Assembly (NCBI GenBank): GCA_031291295.1 | Contig: JARLJI010000116.1 | Location: forward strand, 248,001 to 312,000 | Direction of reading: 5' to 3' | Source: Rhodoferax sp. | Lineage (GTDB): Bacteria > Pseudomonadota > Gammaproteobacteria > Burkholderiales > Burkholderiaceae_C | DNA length: 64,000 bases | Shown here: positions 7,604 through 15,431 of the stretch, one piece after another | Layout: each line of letters opens with the position of its first letter | How positions within the stretch are numbered: position 1 is the first letter of the stretch | Notes under the pieces: generated by a model | Databases searched by the model: none | Told to the model about the DNA's origin: nothing | What the model saw: the letters and a program-made list of their open reading frames with translations, nothing else | Program-made: the position numbers and the translations under genes

Positions 7604-8481
7604 CCCTTCGACGCAGGCGGAAGCTTGCCGGTCGAGAAGAAGCTCGTGGCGACCTCATTGAACTCGGCCGGCGCCTCGTACTGCGGCCAGTGAGCAGCGT
7701 CACCTTGCATGACATATAACACGCTGCCGGGGACCTTCGCTGCAGCAGCGCGAGCCGCTTCGAGATCGTGGATCGGATTGTCCAGTGTCCACAGGAAGAG
7801 CGTCTCGCAGCGCAGAGATTCGAGGGGGATCAGGAAGTCGTCATGACGCCGGATCACAGCGTTGATCTTCGGTGCGACCCGGCGCGTATCGGGCGCAAGG
7901 TAAATCTTCAACCGCAGGTCAACAATTTCCTCGGCGAGCAATTGATGATTGTTCGGATGCATCAGCCACTTCATCCGGGCGAGCACGGTGTCGCGGTTCG
8001 GCACAGCGTCGACATTGGCCTTGTTCAGCGCCATGAAGTTCGCCATGTCTTGCTTGCCCTTCGCCGAGACCACGGGAATTCCGCCTGCCGTGTTGAGCAT
8101 CAGTCGTTTGACACGGGCGGGGTACTTCGCTGCGAAGGTCCCCGACACCCAGCCGCCCAGCGACTCGCCCGACAGGTGTGCCGCGTCGATCTTGAGCGCG
8201 TCCATCAGTTCCCGCAGCTGTTCAGCGAAGATGACCGGGTTGTAATCGTCCAGCTTCTTGTCGGACAGGCCGTGACCGACGTAGTCGAAGGCGATCACGT
8301 GGAACTGCTGGGACAGTGCAATGAGGTTCTTGGCATAGGCCTCCAGGTGCCCATTCAGGCCGTGCTGGAACAGGATCGTCTCTTTGTTGCCGCGGCCCGC
8401 TTCGGCAATTCGGATGCGGCCATAGGTCGGCGTATCGACGTAACGGATTTCGGTGCCCAGAAAGTCAAGCCAGAGGCTCAT
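7600..8481 (-). CDS. Meta-cleavage product C-C hydrolase (alpha/beta fold)
   Basis: A 293-residue alpha/beta hydrolase of the BphD/DmpD/CmtE type. It shows HGLNGH (oxyanion loop, 40-45), S107 in GESLGG, a candidate acid at D234 or D239 (LWTLDNPIHD) and H264 (GDAAHWPQYE). It would cut the vinylogous diketone from ring cleavage into 2-hydroxypenta-2,4-dienoate and a carboxylic acid. Its presence means that the ring substrate carries a side chain that ends as an acid, for example isobutyrate if the substrate is p-cumate. The start at 8481 follows AAGGAG; longer in-frame starts lack such a site. Unlike most BphD homologues the acid strand reads WTLDN instead of WGxxD. Confidence 0.85.
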   Translation of the reverse strand: MSLWLDFLGTEIRYVDTPTYGRIRIAEAGRGNKETILFQHGLNGHLEAYAKNLIALSQQFHVIAFDYVGHGLSDKKLDDYNPVIFAEQLRELMDALKIDAAHLSGESLGGWVSGTFAAKYPARVKRLMLNTAGGIPVVSAKGKQDMANFMALNKANVDAVPNRDTVLARMKWLMHPNNHQLLAEEIVDLRLKIYLAPDTRRVAPKINAVIRRHDDFLIPLESLRCETLFLWTLDNPIHDLEAARAAAAKVPGSVLYVMQGDAAHWPQYEAPAEFNEVATSFFSTGKLPPASKG

Positions 8482-8620
8482 GGAGTTACTCCTTCGGTGA
8501 TGGAACGGTGGGTGAACGGTTTGTTCGGGACGAACGCATCCCTCGACGTGCCGCATAGGCATTCGCGTGGTGCAAACGGCGGGAGGGGCCAGCGCGGTCG
8601 ACCGCGCCGGCGAGGCGAGG

Positions 8621-9313
8621 TCAGTCTGTTGTCGCGCGGTGCGGCAACCCCTCCAGATACTGCGCGACCATGCGTCGCCAGAGCTTGTAAAGGCGGTTGA
8701 AGCGGGGCGCGTCGTGCTGCCAGAGCCCGCGGATCGCCAGACCGCGCACGATACTGATGGTCAGCCACAGGAGGTCTTCCGCGACCTCCCGCGGCACGCC
8801 CGCCTCGATGAGGGCGTTGAGCCAGTTGGCCTCGACGGGCAAACGCGAAGCTGCCGAGATGGCGCCGAGAATATTTCCTTCGCCGCCCTGTGCTCGTCCC
8901 TGTATCGCCAGATCCAAGGCAATAAAGAACAGTTCGCTGAAGAAGAACTCCTGACTGTCCGACAACAGGGCCTTGAACGCCTCGTCCACCGAGTGAACGC
9001 GCCGCGCACGTTTGCGCCCCTGTTCGCTGGCTCGTGCGAACACGTGTTCCACGACCGCAACGACCAGATCGTCCTTCGAGGGAAAGTGGTGCGTCTGCGC
9101 GCCACGTGACACGCCCGCGATCTCCGCCACGTCGGCTGTGCGAAATCCCGCGTAACCCTTCTGCGCCAGCAGGTCGACGGCCGCATCCAGGATGCGTCGC
9201 CGCGTGTCCTCGGTCCTCTCGGCTTGCGTGCGCCTGGCTCGTTTCAAAGGGGGTGCCTCGTTCGACTCGATCGAAGTAGTGTTGCAGGCGGGTTTCGAGG
9301 TAGCCAAAGACAT
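8621..9313 (-). CDS. TetR-family repressor, CymR-like
   Basis: A 230-residue TetR regulator. After a ~24-residue leader come RRTQAER, ILDAAVDLLAQKGYAGFRTA and the helix-turn-helix GVSRGAQTHHFPSKDDL (about 58-82). The C-terminal ligand domain contains EDLLWLTISIVRGLAIRGLW. As I remember CymR of Pseudomonas putida F1, the p-cumate-responsive repressor, it shares the RRTQAER, KGYAGFR, GVSRGAQ-HHFP-K and AED-LWL-VRGLA-R-LWQ blocks. It lies inside the operon, same strand, 71 bp after the SDR gene and 139 bp before the hydrolase. The likely target is the palindrome at 13866-13897. Start choice is uncertain as no strong ribosome site is visible. Confidence 0.85.
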   Translation of the reverse strand: MSLATSKPACNTTSIESNEAPPLKRARRTQAERTEDTRRRILDAAVDLLAQKGYAGFRTADVAEIAGVSRGAQTHHFPSKDDLVVAVVEHVFARASEQGRKRARRVHSVDEAFKALLSDSQEFFFSELFFIALDLAIQGRAQGGEGNILGAISAASRLPVEANWLNALIEAGVPREVAEDLLWLTISIVRGLAIRGLWQHDAPRFNRLYKLWRRMVAQYLEGLPHRATTD

Positions 9314-9384
9314 TTTCGAGGCGTGCGCGCGGCGGACAGGAAGGTACGCGGCGGAGTGGAAAGGATTGCAATTCTCCCATGATT

Positions 9385-10167
9385 TCACAGCATGGTGCTG
9401 CCACCGTTCACGCTGATGACTTGGCCCGTGATGAAGGCGGCCTCGCGCGAAGCGAGATAGGCAACCATCGATGCCACTTCCTCGAGTTCCGCGGCACGCC
9501 CCATCGGGATGACACTCATGAAGCGTTTGGCCGCTTCCGGCTTGTCGCGCACGAATGCCCGGAGCGGCTCGCCATTCACGGCGCAGGGTGCGACCGTATT
9601 GATCGTCACCCCTGACGTGGCGAATTCCCGCGCCAACCCCGTCGTCAACCCGTGAACTCCGCCCTTGGCGGCGTTGTAGGCGGCATGATCGGCGAGGCCG
9701 TTGCGTACCGAGTCGGCGCCAAGGTTCACGATTCGCCCGTAGCCATGTTCCAACATTTGCGGCAGAAACGCGCGGGTACACCACAAGGTGGTCCAGAGGT
9801 TCCGATCGATCGTTGCTCGCAACGTGTCGGGTGTATGCGAGAGAAACGGCAGGATCACGCCGCCGCCGGCGTTGTTCACGAGCACCGAGGCCGCGCCAAA
9901 TGCACTGGTGGTGCGTTCGAGAAGCGCAAGGGCGCCCGCCTCGACGGACAGATCGCCTGACACGCCAAGGACCTTGCCGGGACCAATCTTGGACAGTCGG
10001 GCGACCTCCGGCTGCAACTCGGCGTCCGAAACGTCTGCGAGGACGACAGCGGCGCCTTCCCGTACGAACGCTTCGGCGATCGCCGCGCCGATACCGCGTG
10101 CCGCACCGGTGACAATCACGACCTGCTCGGAGAAACGGCTTGCTTGATGTTGGGCTTGAGTGCTCAT
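9385..10167 (-). CDS. Short-chain dehydrogenase, probable cis-dihydrodiol dehydrogenase
   Basis: A 260-residue classical SDR with the NAD motif TGAARGIG, VNNAGG, and the active-site YNAAK, ending VISVNGGSTML. Start 10167 follows AAAGGAACG. In the operon it stands directly after the dioxygenase beta subunit. The expected step there is oxidation of the cis-dihydrodiol made by the dioxygenase to the catechol-type product that the extradiol enzyme opens. The amino-acid sequence alone cannot distinguish this from other SDR roles, so the assignment rests on context. Confidence 0.82.
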   Translation of the reverse strand: MSTQAQHQASRFSEQVVIVTGAARGIGAAIAEAFVREGAAVVLADVSDAELQPEVARLSKIGPGKVLGVSGDLSVEAGALALLERTTSAFGAASVLVNNAGGGVILPFLSHTPDTLRATIDRNLWTTLWCTRAFLPQMLEHGYGRIVNLGADSVRNGLADHAAYNAAKGGVHGLTTGLAREFATSGVTINTVAPCAVNGEPLRAFVRDKPEAAKRFMSVIPMGRAAELEEVASMVAYLASREAAFITGQVISVNGGSTML

Positions 10168-10183
10168 CGAGTCGTTCCTTTGT

Positions 10184-10672
10184 TCACAGAAGGATGCTGA
10201 CGCGCCCGTGCGGACGAAGGGCATCCATATCGAGCATCGAGCGTTTCTCCCGAATTCGCAGCGCGCCGCCGACGATTGCCAGGCGATAGCGGTAGCTGCC
10301 GACGTAGACATCGGCGGCTGTGTTCTTGAAGCGGTGCACCGCGAATGCGGCAGATACCTGCAATTCGTTCTCATCCCGCTCATCGATCAGCACGTTGGTC
10401 ACCATGTGCCGCGTGCGCGAACGTGGCCACTCGACGTGGGCACCTTTCTTCTTCAGGCGCACGACGCGCTCGCGCAGGCGGACGCGATCGTCTGCGACGT
10501 AAAACAATGTGTTCTCGGGACCGACGTCCGGCGCAGTTCCGATCGTGGGTACGTGGTAGACCGCGTCGTCGGTGAACAAGGCAAGCCATTCATCGAGTTG
10601 CCAGCGGTCGAGCATGGCCGCCTCGCGGTAAAGGAATTCTTCGACATCGTTTCTGGTGATGGTTGAGCTCAT
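10184..10672 (-). CDS. Ring-hydroxylating dioxygenase beta subunit
   Basis: A 162-residue SnoaL/NTF2-fold small subunit. It shows EEFLYREAAMLDRWQLDEWLALFTDDAVY near the N-terminus, RTRHMVTNV in the middle and a strand ending RIREKRSMLD, all usual in this family. It builds the alpha3beta3 hexamer with the alpha subunit encoded at 12540-13829 and has no cofactor. It is unusual that the alpha and beta genes are not adjacent: an extradiol dioxygenase and an FAH-family gene stand between them. Its start overlaps the FAH stop by 4 bp. Confidence 0.92.
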   Translation of the reverse strand: MSSTITRNDVEEFLYREAAMLDRWQLDEWLALFTDDAVYHVPTIGTAPDVGPENTLFYVADDRVRLRERVVRLKKKGAHVEWPRSRTRHMVTNVLIDERDENELQVSAAFAVHRFKNTAADVYVGSYRYRLAIVGGALRIREKRSMLDMDALRPHGRVSILL

Positions 10673-11595
10673 GGTGCTGTCCCTTTTCGAATGTTTTCGG
10701 ACGATGTGCTAGACGCCGAGGTGTTCTCCCCGTCGAGGACCGGGTTCACGAGCGGTTCAAAGCCGTCCACCCGAACGGTGCAGGTATCACCGTGCTTCAT
10801 CCAGAGCGGCGGGGTTCGCCCGATCCCGACCCCTGACGGTGTTCCGGTGACGATCACGTCGCCAGGGAGGAGCGTCATCGCGACCGACAACTCGCTGATC
10901 AGCGTCGCGATGTCGAAGATCATGTCGTTCGTCGAAGCCGACTGAACCGTTTCACCATTGAGTACAGTGCTCAACGTCAGGTCACGCGCACCGGGTGGCA
11001 GCTCGTCAGCGGTGATCAGCTCGGGTCCGAACGCGCCGGTTGCATCGAAGTTCTTGCCCATCGTCCACTGATGGCTCTTGAACTGGAAGTCGCGGACCGA
11101 GGCTTCGTTGAACAGTGCATATCCCCCGACGTAGTGCAGTGCCGTCTCCCGCGTGACGTTCTTGGCAGGGCGGCCGATGATGCAGGCCAACTCACCTTCG
11201 AAGTCGAATTGATCGGAACAGTGCGGCCGACGCAGTGCTTCGCGATGAGCGATCAACGTTCGCGCCTGACGAAGGAAGATCACCGGATACTTCGGCACCT
11301 CCTGAGGCGTCGGAGCCTCCTTGATGTGATTCGCATAGTTCAGGCCGACGCAGATGATCTTCTCGGGTCGCGCAAAAGGCACCAGTGGCCTGATCTCTGC
11401 GAAGTGATGAACCGCCTTCGTCGATGCATGACGTATCAGACTTTCGACCCAACTGAGGCCGTCTTGGCCAGCTGCCAGCAAGGTCGCCAGGTCGAGTTTC
11501 GATCCGCGGGCCGCGATACCAAGGTCAACAATCTCTTCGCCCTGGCGAACGCCCAGCGTGGGGCCTTTATCACTTGCAAATCGGATGAATTTCAT
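10669..11595 (-). CDS. Fumarylacetoacetate hydrolase family protein
   Basis: A 308-residue FAH-fold protein: an N-terminal cap (MKFIRFASDKG), then CVGLNYANHIKE, PVIFLR, the metal-binding DFEGELACIIGR, FNEASVRDFQ, and GDVIVTGTPSGVG. Members hydrolyse acylpyruvates or hydrate or decarboxylate 2-oxo acids with Mg2+. The classic aromatic route already has its hydrolase, decarboxylase and hydratase in this operon. This gene is therefore an extra step or a substitute, perhaps a tautomerase/hydratase on the ring-cleavage product. It starts 15 bp after the extradiol gene and overlaps the beta subunit gene by 4 bp, so it is clearly part of the transcript. Confidence 0.88.
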   Translation of the reverse strand: MKFIRFASDKGPTLGVRQGEEIVDLGIAARGSKLDLATLLAAGQDGLSWVESLIRHASTKAVHHFAEIRPLVPFARPEKIICVGLNYANHIKEAPTPQEVPKYPVIFLRQARTLIAHREALRRPHCSDQFDFEGELACIIGRPAKNVTRETALHYVGGYALFNEASVRDFQFKSHQWTMGKNFDATGAFGPELITADELPPGARDLTLSTVLNGETVQSASTNDMIFDIATLISELSVAMTLLPGDVIVTGTPSGVGIGRTPPLWMKHGDTCTVRVDGFEPLVNPVLDGENTSASSTSSENIRKGTAP

Positions 11596-11610
11596 GGATG
11601 CCTAGAGGGA

Positions 11611-12540
11611 TCAGGACGACGACTCAACAGCGCCAACCTTCCCGAATGCGGGGGCAGGAATTCCACCCCAGCTGTCGAGAATCTCTGGCCGCAGCGGTAG
11701 TTGGCGCGGGGCGCGGGAGGCTTCTTCGGGAAACTCTTCCATCCCGAAGCTGTACTCGGCGGTCAGTCGGTCCGGATCGAGGTAGTAAAGGAAGATCGAG
11801 TTGGAGATGTCGTGACGACCGGGCCCGTACACGATGGGTACGTCGTTGTTGCGCATCCGGTTGTTCGCGCGCCCAACGTCATCAACGTCGGTCACCATGA
11901 AGTTGATGTGATGCAGGGCATCCTTCTCTCCGCGACTGACGCCAAAGCTGTGATGGAACGGGTTCGGGAAGCAGCGAAGAAAAGCAACCTGTTCGCCGAA
12001 GTAGTCAGAGACGCGAAAGTTGAGCTTTTCGGTGAGGGTCCGCAGGAATTCGTCGCGGTTCGCACAGTGCAGCACGACATGGCCCAGTCTCTGAATCTTG
12101 GCCACAGTGGGCACGAACGATCCTGAGGCGCGGTCCATCTGCGCGTAGAACTCAAACGTGATGCTGTGCTCAGGTACGCGGAACCGGAATGTCCGCCCCT
12201 GCTTCAGTTGACGCCGCTCTTCTTCGGGGACTTCCTGAGGGGACCAACCCTGCCGTTCCACGTACGACCGTGCCCGATCGAGGTCTGCGGGGGACTCGAG
12301 CTCGAACGCCATGCGCTTGATCCCGGGAGTTTCCGAGCGGTAGAGCGCCAAGTTGTGATGATCGCCACTGCACCGCAGGAACGCCATGTCGCTTCCGACT
12401 TGTTCCTCCAGTTGCAGGCCGACCAGATCCCGATAGAAATGGACCGACCGGTTCAGATCGGTGACATTGAGCGCGACGTATCCGGGCTTGCGGTAGCGAA
12501 AGGGTGCCATGTTCTCTTTCAATGCAGTGTTCTTTTCCAT
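11611..12540 (-). CDS. Type I extradiol ring-cleavage dioxygenase (two-domain VOC)
   Basis: A 309-residue two-domain vicinal-oxygen-chelate dioxygenase. The N-terminal domain is inactive in metal binding. The C-terminal domain gives iron ligands H154 (RLGHVVLH), H210 or H211 (ALHHINF) and E262 (TAEYS), with a candidate second-sphere His at 196-197 (PFHHSFG) and the signature YYLDPDRLTAEY. It opens a catechol ring next to the hydroxyls using Fe(II) and O2. In context it would act on a carboxylated diol such as 2,3-dihydroxy-p-cumate. ATG 12540 overlaps the alpha-subunit stop by one base (TGATG), so the genes are translationally coupled. Confidence 0.9.
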   Translation of the reverse strand: MEKNTALKENMAPFRYRKPGYVALNVTDLNRSVHFYRDLVGLQLEEQVGSDMAFLRCSGDHHNLALYRSETPGIKRMAFELESPADLDRARSYVERQGWSPQEVPEEERRQLKQGRTFRFRVPEHSITFEFYAQMDRASGSFVPTVAKIQRLGHVVLHCANRDEFLRTLTEKLNFRVSDYFGEQVAFLRCFPNPFHHSFGVSRGEKDALHHINFMVTDVDDVGRANNRMRNNDVPIVYGPGRHDISNSIFLYYLDPDRLTAEYSFGMEEFPEEASRAPRQLPLRPEILDSWGGIPAPAFGKVGAVESSS

Positions 12541-13829
12541 CAGGCCACCTTCAGCGGGACAACGCGTGGCTTGTCGCCCAGCAGTGAGTTCCAGCGTTCC
12601 CAAAACACGCGGATCTGATATTCGTCCACCGTCGCCGGCTCCGTTTTCTTCATCCCTCGCGAGATGTCGTTCCAACCGGCTTCGCGCGCGTTCGTATATC
12701 CGCGCTGGCATGACTCCAACATCTCCACGTCGTCAGGCGTTGCGAAGCCACCCGGCCCCAGGAACTCGAGGAAACTGTGCAATCGGTTCTGTCGCAGCCA
12801 GCCTTCTTCTTCGGACGGCCCGACAGCCCAGGCCGTCACTTCCATGTAATCTGGCGTCTTCGGGAAAAACGTCCGGAACGTGAGGGCCATGACATCGACG
12901 ATCACGAGATTCGGGAAGATCAGCAGGTTGCGGCTGTTCTTCGCGATCCGGGTCGCACGCTCTTCTCCGTGCTTCGCGACCAGTTTTCCGTAGACGGCGT
13001 CGACCTCGCCCCTGCGCTCCTCGCCCCAGGCCGGTACCCAGTTCGCCACGGGCCGTCCCCATGGGGCGCTGTACTCGACGACGGCGTGGCCGTTGCCGAG
13101 GTTCTTCGCGAAGCCGACGACGTTGCTCTGCGAGAGCACGCCATTCATGTTCTTCAAGTAGTCGAAGTAGGTCGCATGCGTCGATAAGGCGTGGTAACCG
13201 TCGAAGCTGTTCTCGACCAACAGCTTCCAATTGGCGCGGATTGCGTACTCCTGTCGACCGCTTACGATCTCGAGGCCCGCCTCCGACTGATCGGCGATTA
13301 GGTCCAAGTACTCGGTGGCGCCTGCCAGATAGTCGACAAGCGGAATCGCCGCCACGTCGAAGCAAACGAACCACAAGCCGCGGTATTGCTCGAGGCGAGG
13401 AACCGGGACGAGGTCCGTGCAGCCGTTGGCATTGAAGCCCTCGGCATACGATTCGATTCCCGGCAGGTCGCGGAGCTTGCCGTCTGCACCGAAAACCCAC
13501 CCGTGATAGCTGCAAGTGAAGTTCTTCGCTGTGCCTGAAGACTCGCGGCATACGGTGGAGCCCCGATGGGGACATGCATTCAGGAACGCGTGAACTTCGC
13601 CGGCAGCGTCTCGATTGAAGATCAGGTTTCGACCACCAACGGGTCGCGTAACAAAGGAGCCCTTTTTGGGTAGCTCCGAAGCGTGGCCGATGTAAAGCCA
13701 ACAGCGATCGAAGATCTGTGAACGCTCCGCCTCAAATACGCTGAGGTCGGTAAAGGATTTGCGAGCCACGCGGAACACGCCTGCGTTCTGATCTACGTGC
13801 AGGAGATTGGCAAAGGGGGCGTCATTCAT
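12540..13829 (-). CDS. Ring-hydroxylating dioxygenase alpha subunit (Rieske, p-cumate-dioxygenase-like)
   Basis: A 429-residue large subunit. The Rieske cluster ligands are C86 and H88 (CPHRG) and C106 and H109 (CSYHGWVFG). Mononuclear iron ligands are H213 and H218 in NSFDGYHALSTH, with an Asp near residue 375. Length and spacing match benzoate/p-cumate-type oxygenases. It would add O2 to the ring to give a cis-dihydrodiol using electrons from the ferredoxin pair further down the operon. The first gene of the transcript, it starts at 13829 after ACGGAGAAAAC. Its promoter lies in the palindrome 37 bp upstream. The exact aromatic substrate is inferred, not seen. Confidence 0.93.
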   Translation of the reverse strand: MNDAPFANLLHVDQNAGVFRVARKSFTDLSVFEAERSQIFDRCWLYIGHASELPKKGSFVTRPVGGRNLIFNRDAAGEVHAFLNACPHRGSTVCRESSGTAKNFTCSYHGWVFGADGKLRDLPGIESYAEGFNANGCTDLVPVPRLEQYRGLWFVCFDVAAIPLVDYLAGATEYLDLIADQSEAGLEIVSGRQEYAIRANWKLLVENSFDGYHALSTHATYFDYLKNMNGVLSQSNVVGFAKNLGNGHAVVEYSAPWGRPVANWVPAWGEERRGEVDAVYGKLVAKHGEERATRIAKNSRNLLIFPNLVIVDVMALTFRTFFPKTPDYMEVTAWAVGPSEEEGWLRQNRLHSFLEFLGPGGFATPDDVEMLESCQRGYTNAREAGWNDISRGMKKTEPATVDEYQIRVFWERWNSLLGDKPRVVPLKVA

Positions 13830-13865
13830 GTTTTCTCCGTAGGCATCCGATTTTGATTAACAGTA

Positions 13866-13897
13866 TTAACATACCGACTGATTTGTTTGTATGTTAA
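13866..13897. promoter_or_regulatory. Operon promoter with CymR-type operator palindrome
   Basis: Arms TTAACATAC (13866-13874) and GTATGTTAA (13889-13897) are perfect inverted repeats. Inside them sit AC and GT at equal distance around a 6-base centre. The known cumate operator, as I recall it, has ACAAAC-N2-AC-N6-GT-N2-GTTTGT; here the same layout reads ACATAC-N2-AC-N6-GT-N2-GTATGT. On the minus strand the arms also form a promoter: TTAACA (13892-13897), 18-bp spacer, TATGTT (13868-13873), about 40 bp before the alpha-subunit ATG. Repressor binding would block RNA polymerase directly. Confidence 0.75.
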
Positions 13898-14138
13898 CCC
13901 GAAGATCGAGCCCTGAAACTAGGGAATACCCCTGGGGATTCTCTGCACAAGTCATCCCAGCCAGGCGTACGAACGTTAAGGCAATGCTTGTATGGGCGCC
14001 TCCCGGATTACAAGTAACTCGTGTGCGTGAAGAATCAGGAGGCAGGGCTGCAGTCTTATATTCGGCCTGTCGTGCAGGCGGTCAAGCCTGCTGGCCCTGA
14101 TGGCATTCGCTGACGAGGTTCCCATCTGAACATCGAGC
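13898..14138. other. Intergenic stretch with no recognised gene
   Basis: About 240 bases between the operon promoter and the transposase remnant. Base composition is lower in GC than the operon. A 69-codon frame (13891-14100, plus) is present but has no family resemblance and no convincing ribosome site. I see no repeat, terminator or RNA structure of note. Confidence 0.4.
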
Positions 14139-14694
14139 TTGACGCTCATTTGCCCTATCGGAGTGTCCTCATCCCGGTCCGACCTGTCTGGCCCATCACA
14201 CGCGTGGCCACTTGCTCTCCTTCAAAACGGTTGTTTCAAGATCCCTTTCAATGCGCGCCCTGCCACGCTTCGGACTGAGCTGGTGGCGTTGATTGAGCCG
14301 CATGCGCCCGCAGGCAAGACCGGACGCCCGCCCTTTGCCGTTGCCACCATGCTGCGCATCCACTTCCTGCAGCAGTGGTTCGGTCTGTCCGACCCGGCCA
14401 TGGAAGAAGCCCTGCACGACGTGCCGCTTTACTGTGAATTTGCGCAGCTGGACGCAGGCATCAGCCGCTTGCCCGACGAGTCCACCATTCTGAGATTCCG
14501 CCACCTGCTGGAGGAGAACAACCTCAGCGTGCAGCTGCTGGCTACCATCAACGCCACCCTGGCCGCTAAAGGACTGCTGCTCAAGACGGGCACCGTGGTG
14601 GACGCTACCTTGATTGCCGCGCCCAGTTCCACCAAGAACAGCAGCGGCGAGCGTGACCCCGAGATGCACCAGACCAAGAAGGAAAATCAATGGG
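14139..14694 (+). pseudogene. IS5-family transposase, N-terminal part, interrupted
   Basis: From about 14235 the frame gives RTELVALIEPHAPAGKTGRPPFA, then TMLRIHFLQQWFGLSDPAMEEALHDVPLYCEF, LPDESTILRFRHLLEENNL, and DATLIAAPSSTKNSSGERDPEMHQTKKENQW. This is the N-terminal half of an IS5-type DDE transposase including the first catalytic Asp region. The match stops exactly after TGG (14691-14693), where a group II intron 5' end begins. The second half of the transposase, with the other acidic residues, is absent. The upstream start region also diverges, so the limits are approximate. Confidence 0.85.
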
Positions 14695-15185
14695 GTGTGT
14701 CACGAACACAGGCGGCAGACCTGTGGTGCTGTACCGAAGATGGGAGTAGGCCTCCCGAAGCCGGCTTGCAGGAGCAGGCTGCAAACCGCCCGGTGCTGCT
14801 GCGTTCAAAAGGCGCGGTGGTGAGCGACTGTGGAAAAGTCACCCGCTGAGGGTGGCAGGTACGTATTGAGAAGATGAGCGAAAGCAAACCGTCCGACGAC
14901 GCATCGTTATGCCCAAAGGCGCTGTCGAAACTGAGGTAGACCATTGGCTTCAGGACGAATCGGGGCGCCACCTGGTTACGGACCCGATGGCAGCCGGTGA
15001 ATAGGCGGCATGATCTCAATACAGGCTTTGGTACGGAACGTGAGAACCTTGTTCCAGATGTGACGGAAAATGACAAGTGGCAGACACCATGGGGAAGCAT
15101 ACCGATGCTGGAACGAGGGGCGGAGTCGCCCGCAGTAGCGTGGAAGCCTCTGTAATGGAGGTGGAGCGAAGGGGCGGCGTTATCC
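14695..15185 (+). mobile_element. Group II intron 5' RNA-domain fragment
   Basis: The sequence begins GTGTGTC, matching the GUGYG 5' consensus of group II introns. It contains blocks familiar from bacterial group II introns ahead of the reverse transcriptase gene: CTTTGGTACGGAACGTGAGA near 15025 and CCTCTGTAATGGAGGTGGAG near 15148, followed by GCGAAGGGGCGGCGTTATCC. No maturase frame and no domain V or VI follow. The fragment ends where an IS3 OrfA remnant begins, so the intron is a truncated relic. It sits in the plus orientation inside the IS5 transposase, as if it had homed into that element. Identification is from memory of such introns. Confidence 0.7.
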
Positions 15186-15361
15186 TGCCGATGAGTGTTG
15201 CCAACCTCCGGGGATGAGCAGCATGGCCTTGGGCATACCGAGCACGTTGGCAACAACCGACATCGCCTGCCCAGCCTTGACCTGCTGAACCGCCTCCAGT
15301 TTGTATTCCAGCGTGTACTACGCACGCGCTTGCTTTTCTGATATTTTTGACTCCTTGGTCA
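15186..15361 (-). pseudogene. IS3-family OrfA remnant
   Basis: On the minus strand ATG 15361 opens MTKESKISEKQAR, then a TAG stop, then YTLEYKLEAVQQVKAGQAMSVVANVLGMPKA in the same frame. This is the helix-turn-helix start of IS3-type OrfA proteins (YxxEFKLEAVxLVxxGxxxxxVAxxLG). The nonsense codon and the loss of the rest, including OrfB with the DDE core, make it dead. It joins the intron fragment near 15186. The ~70 bases between it and the IclR gene hold the likely IS end and no gene. Confidence 0.7.
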
Positions 15362-15431
15362 TATTTTGAGCGGGCCAGCCCCAAGAACCCCACTTTTCGG
15401 GGGCAAGATCACTATTCGTTTGGCACCTGTT

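Noticed and set aside
7600..8481. A plain biphenyl (BphD) pathway as the role of the operon
   Set aside because: The ACMSD-like decarboxylase and the CymR-like regulator point to a substrate that keeps a carboxyl on the ring.
13868..13895. The palindrome as a rho-independent terminator
   Set aside because: No T run follows on either strand, the arms are AT-rich, and it lies just upstream of a start codon, so an operator is the better reading.
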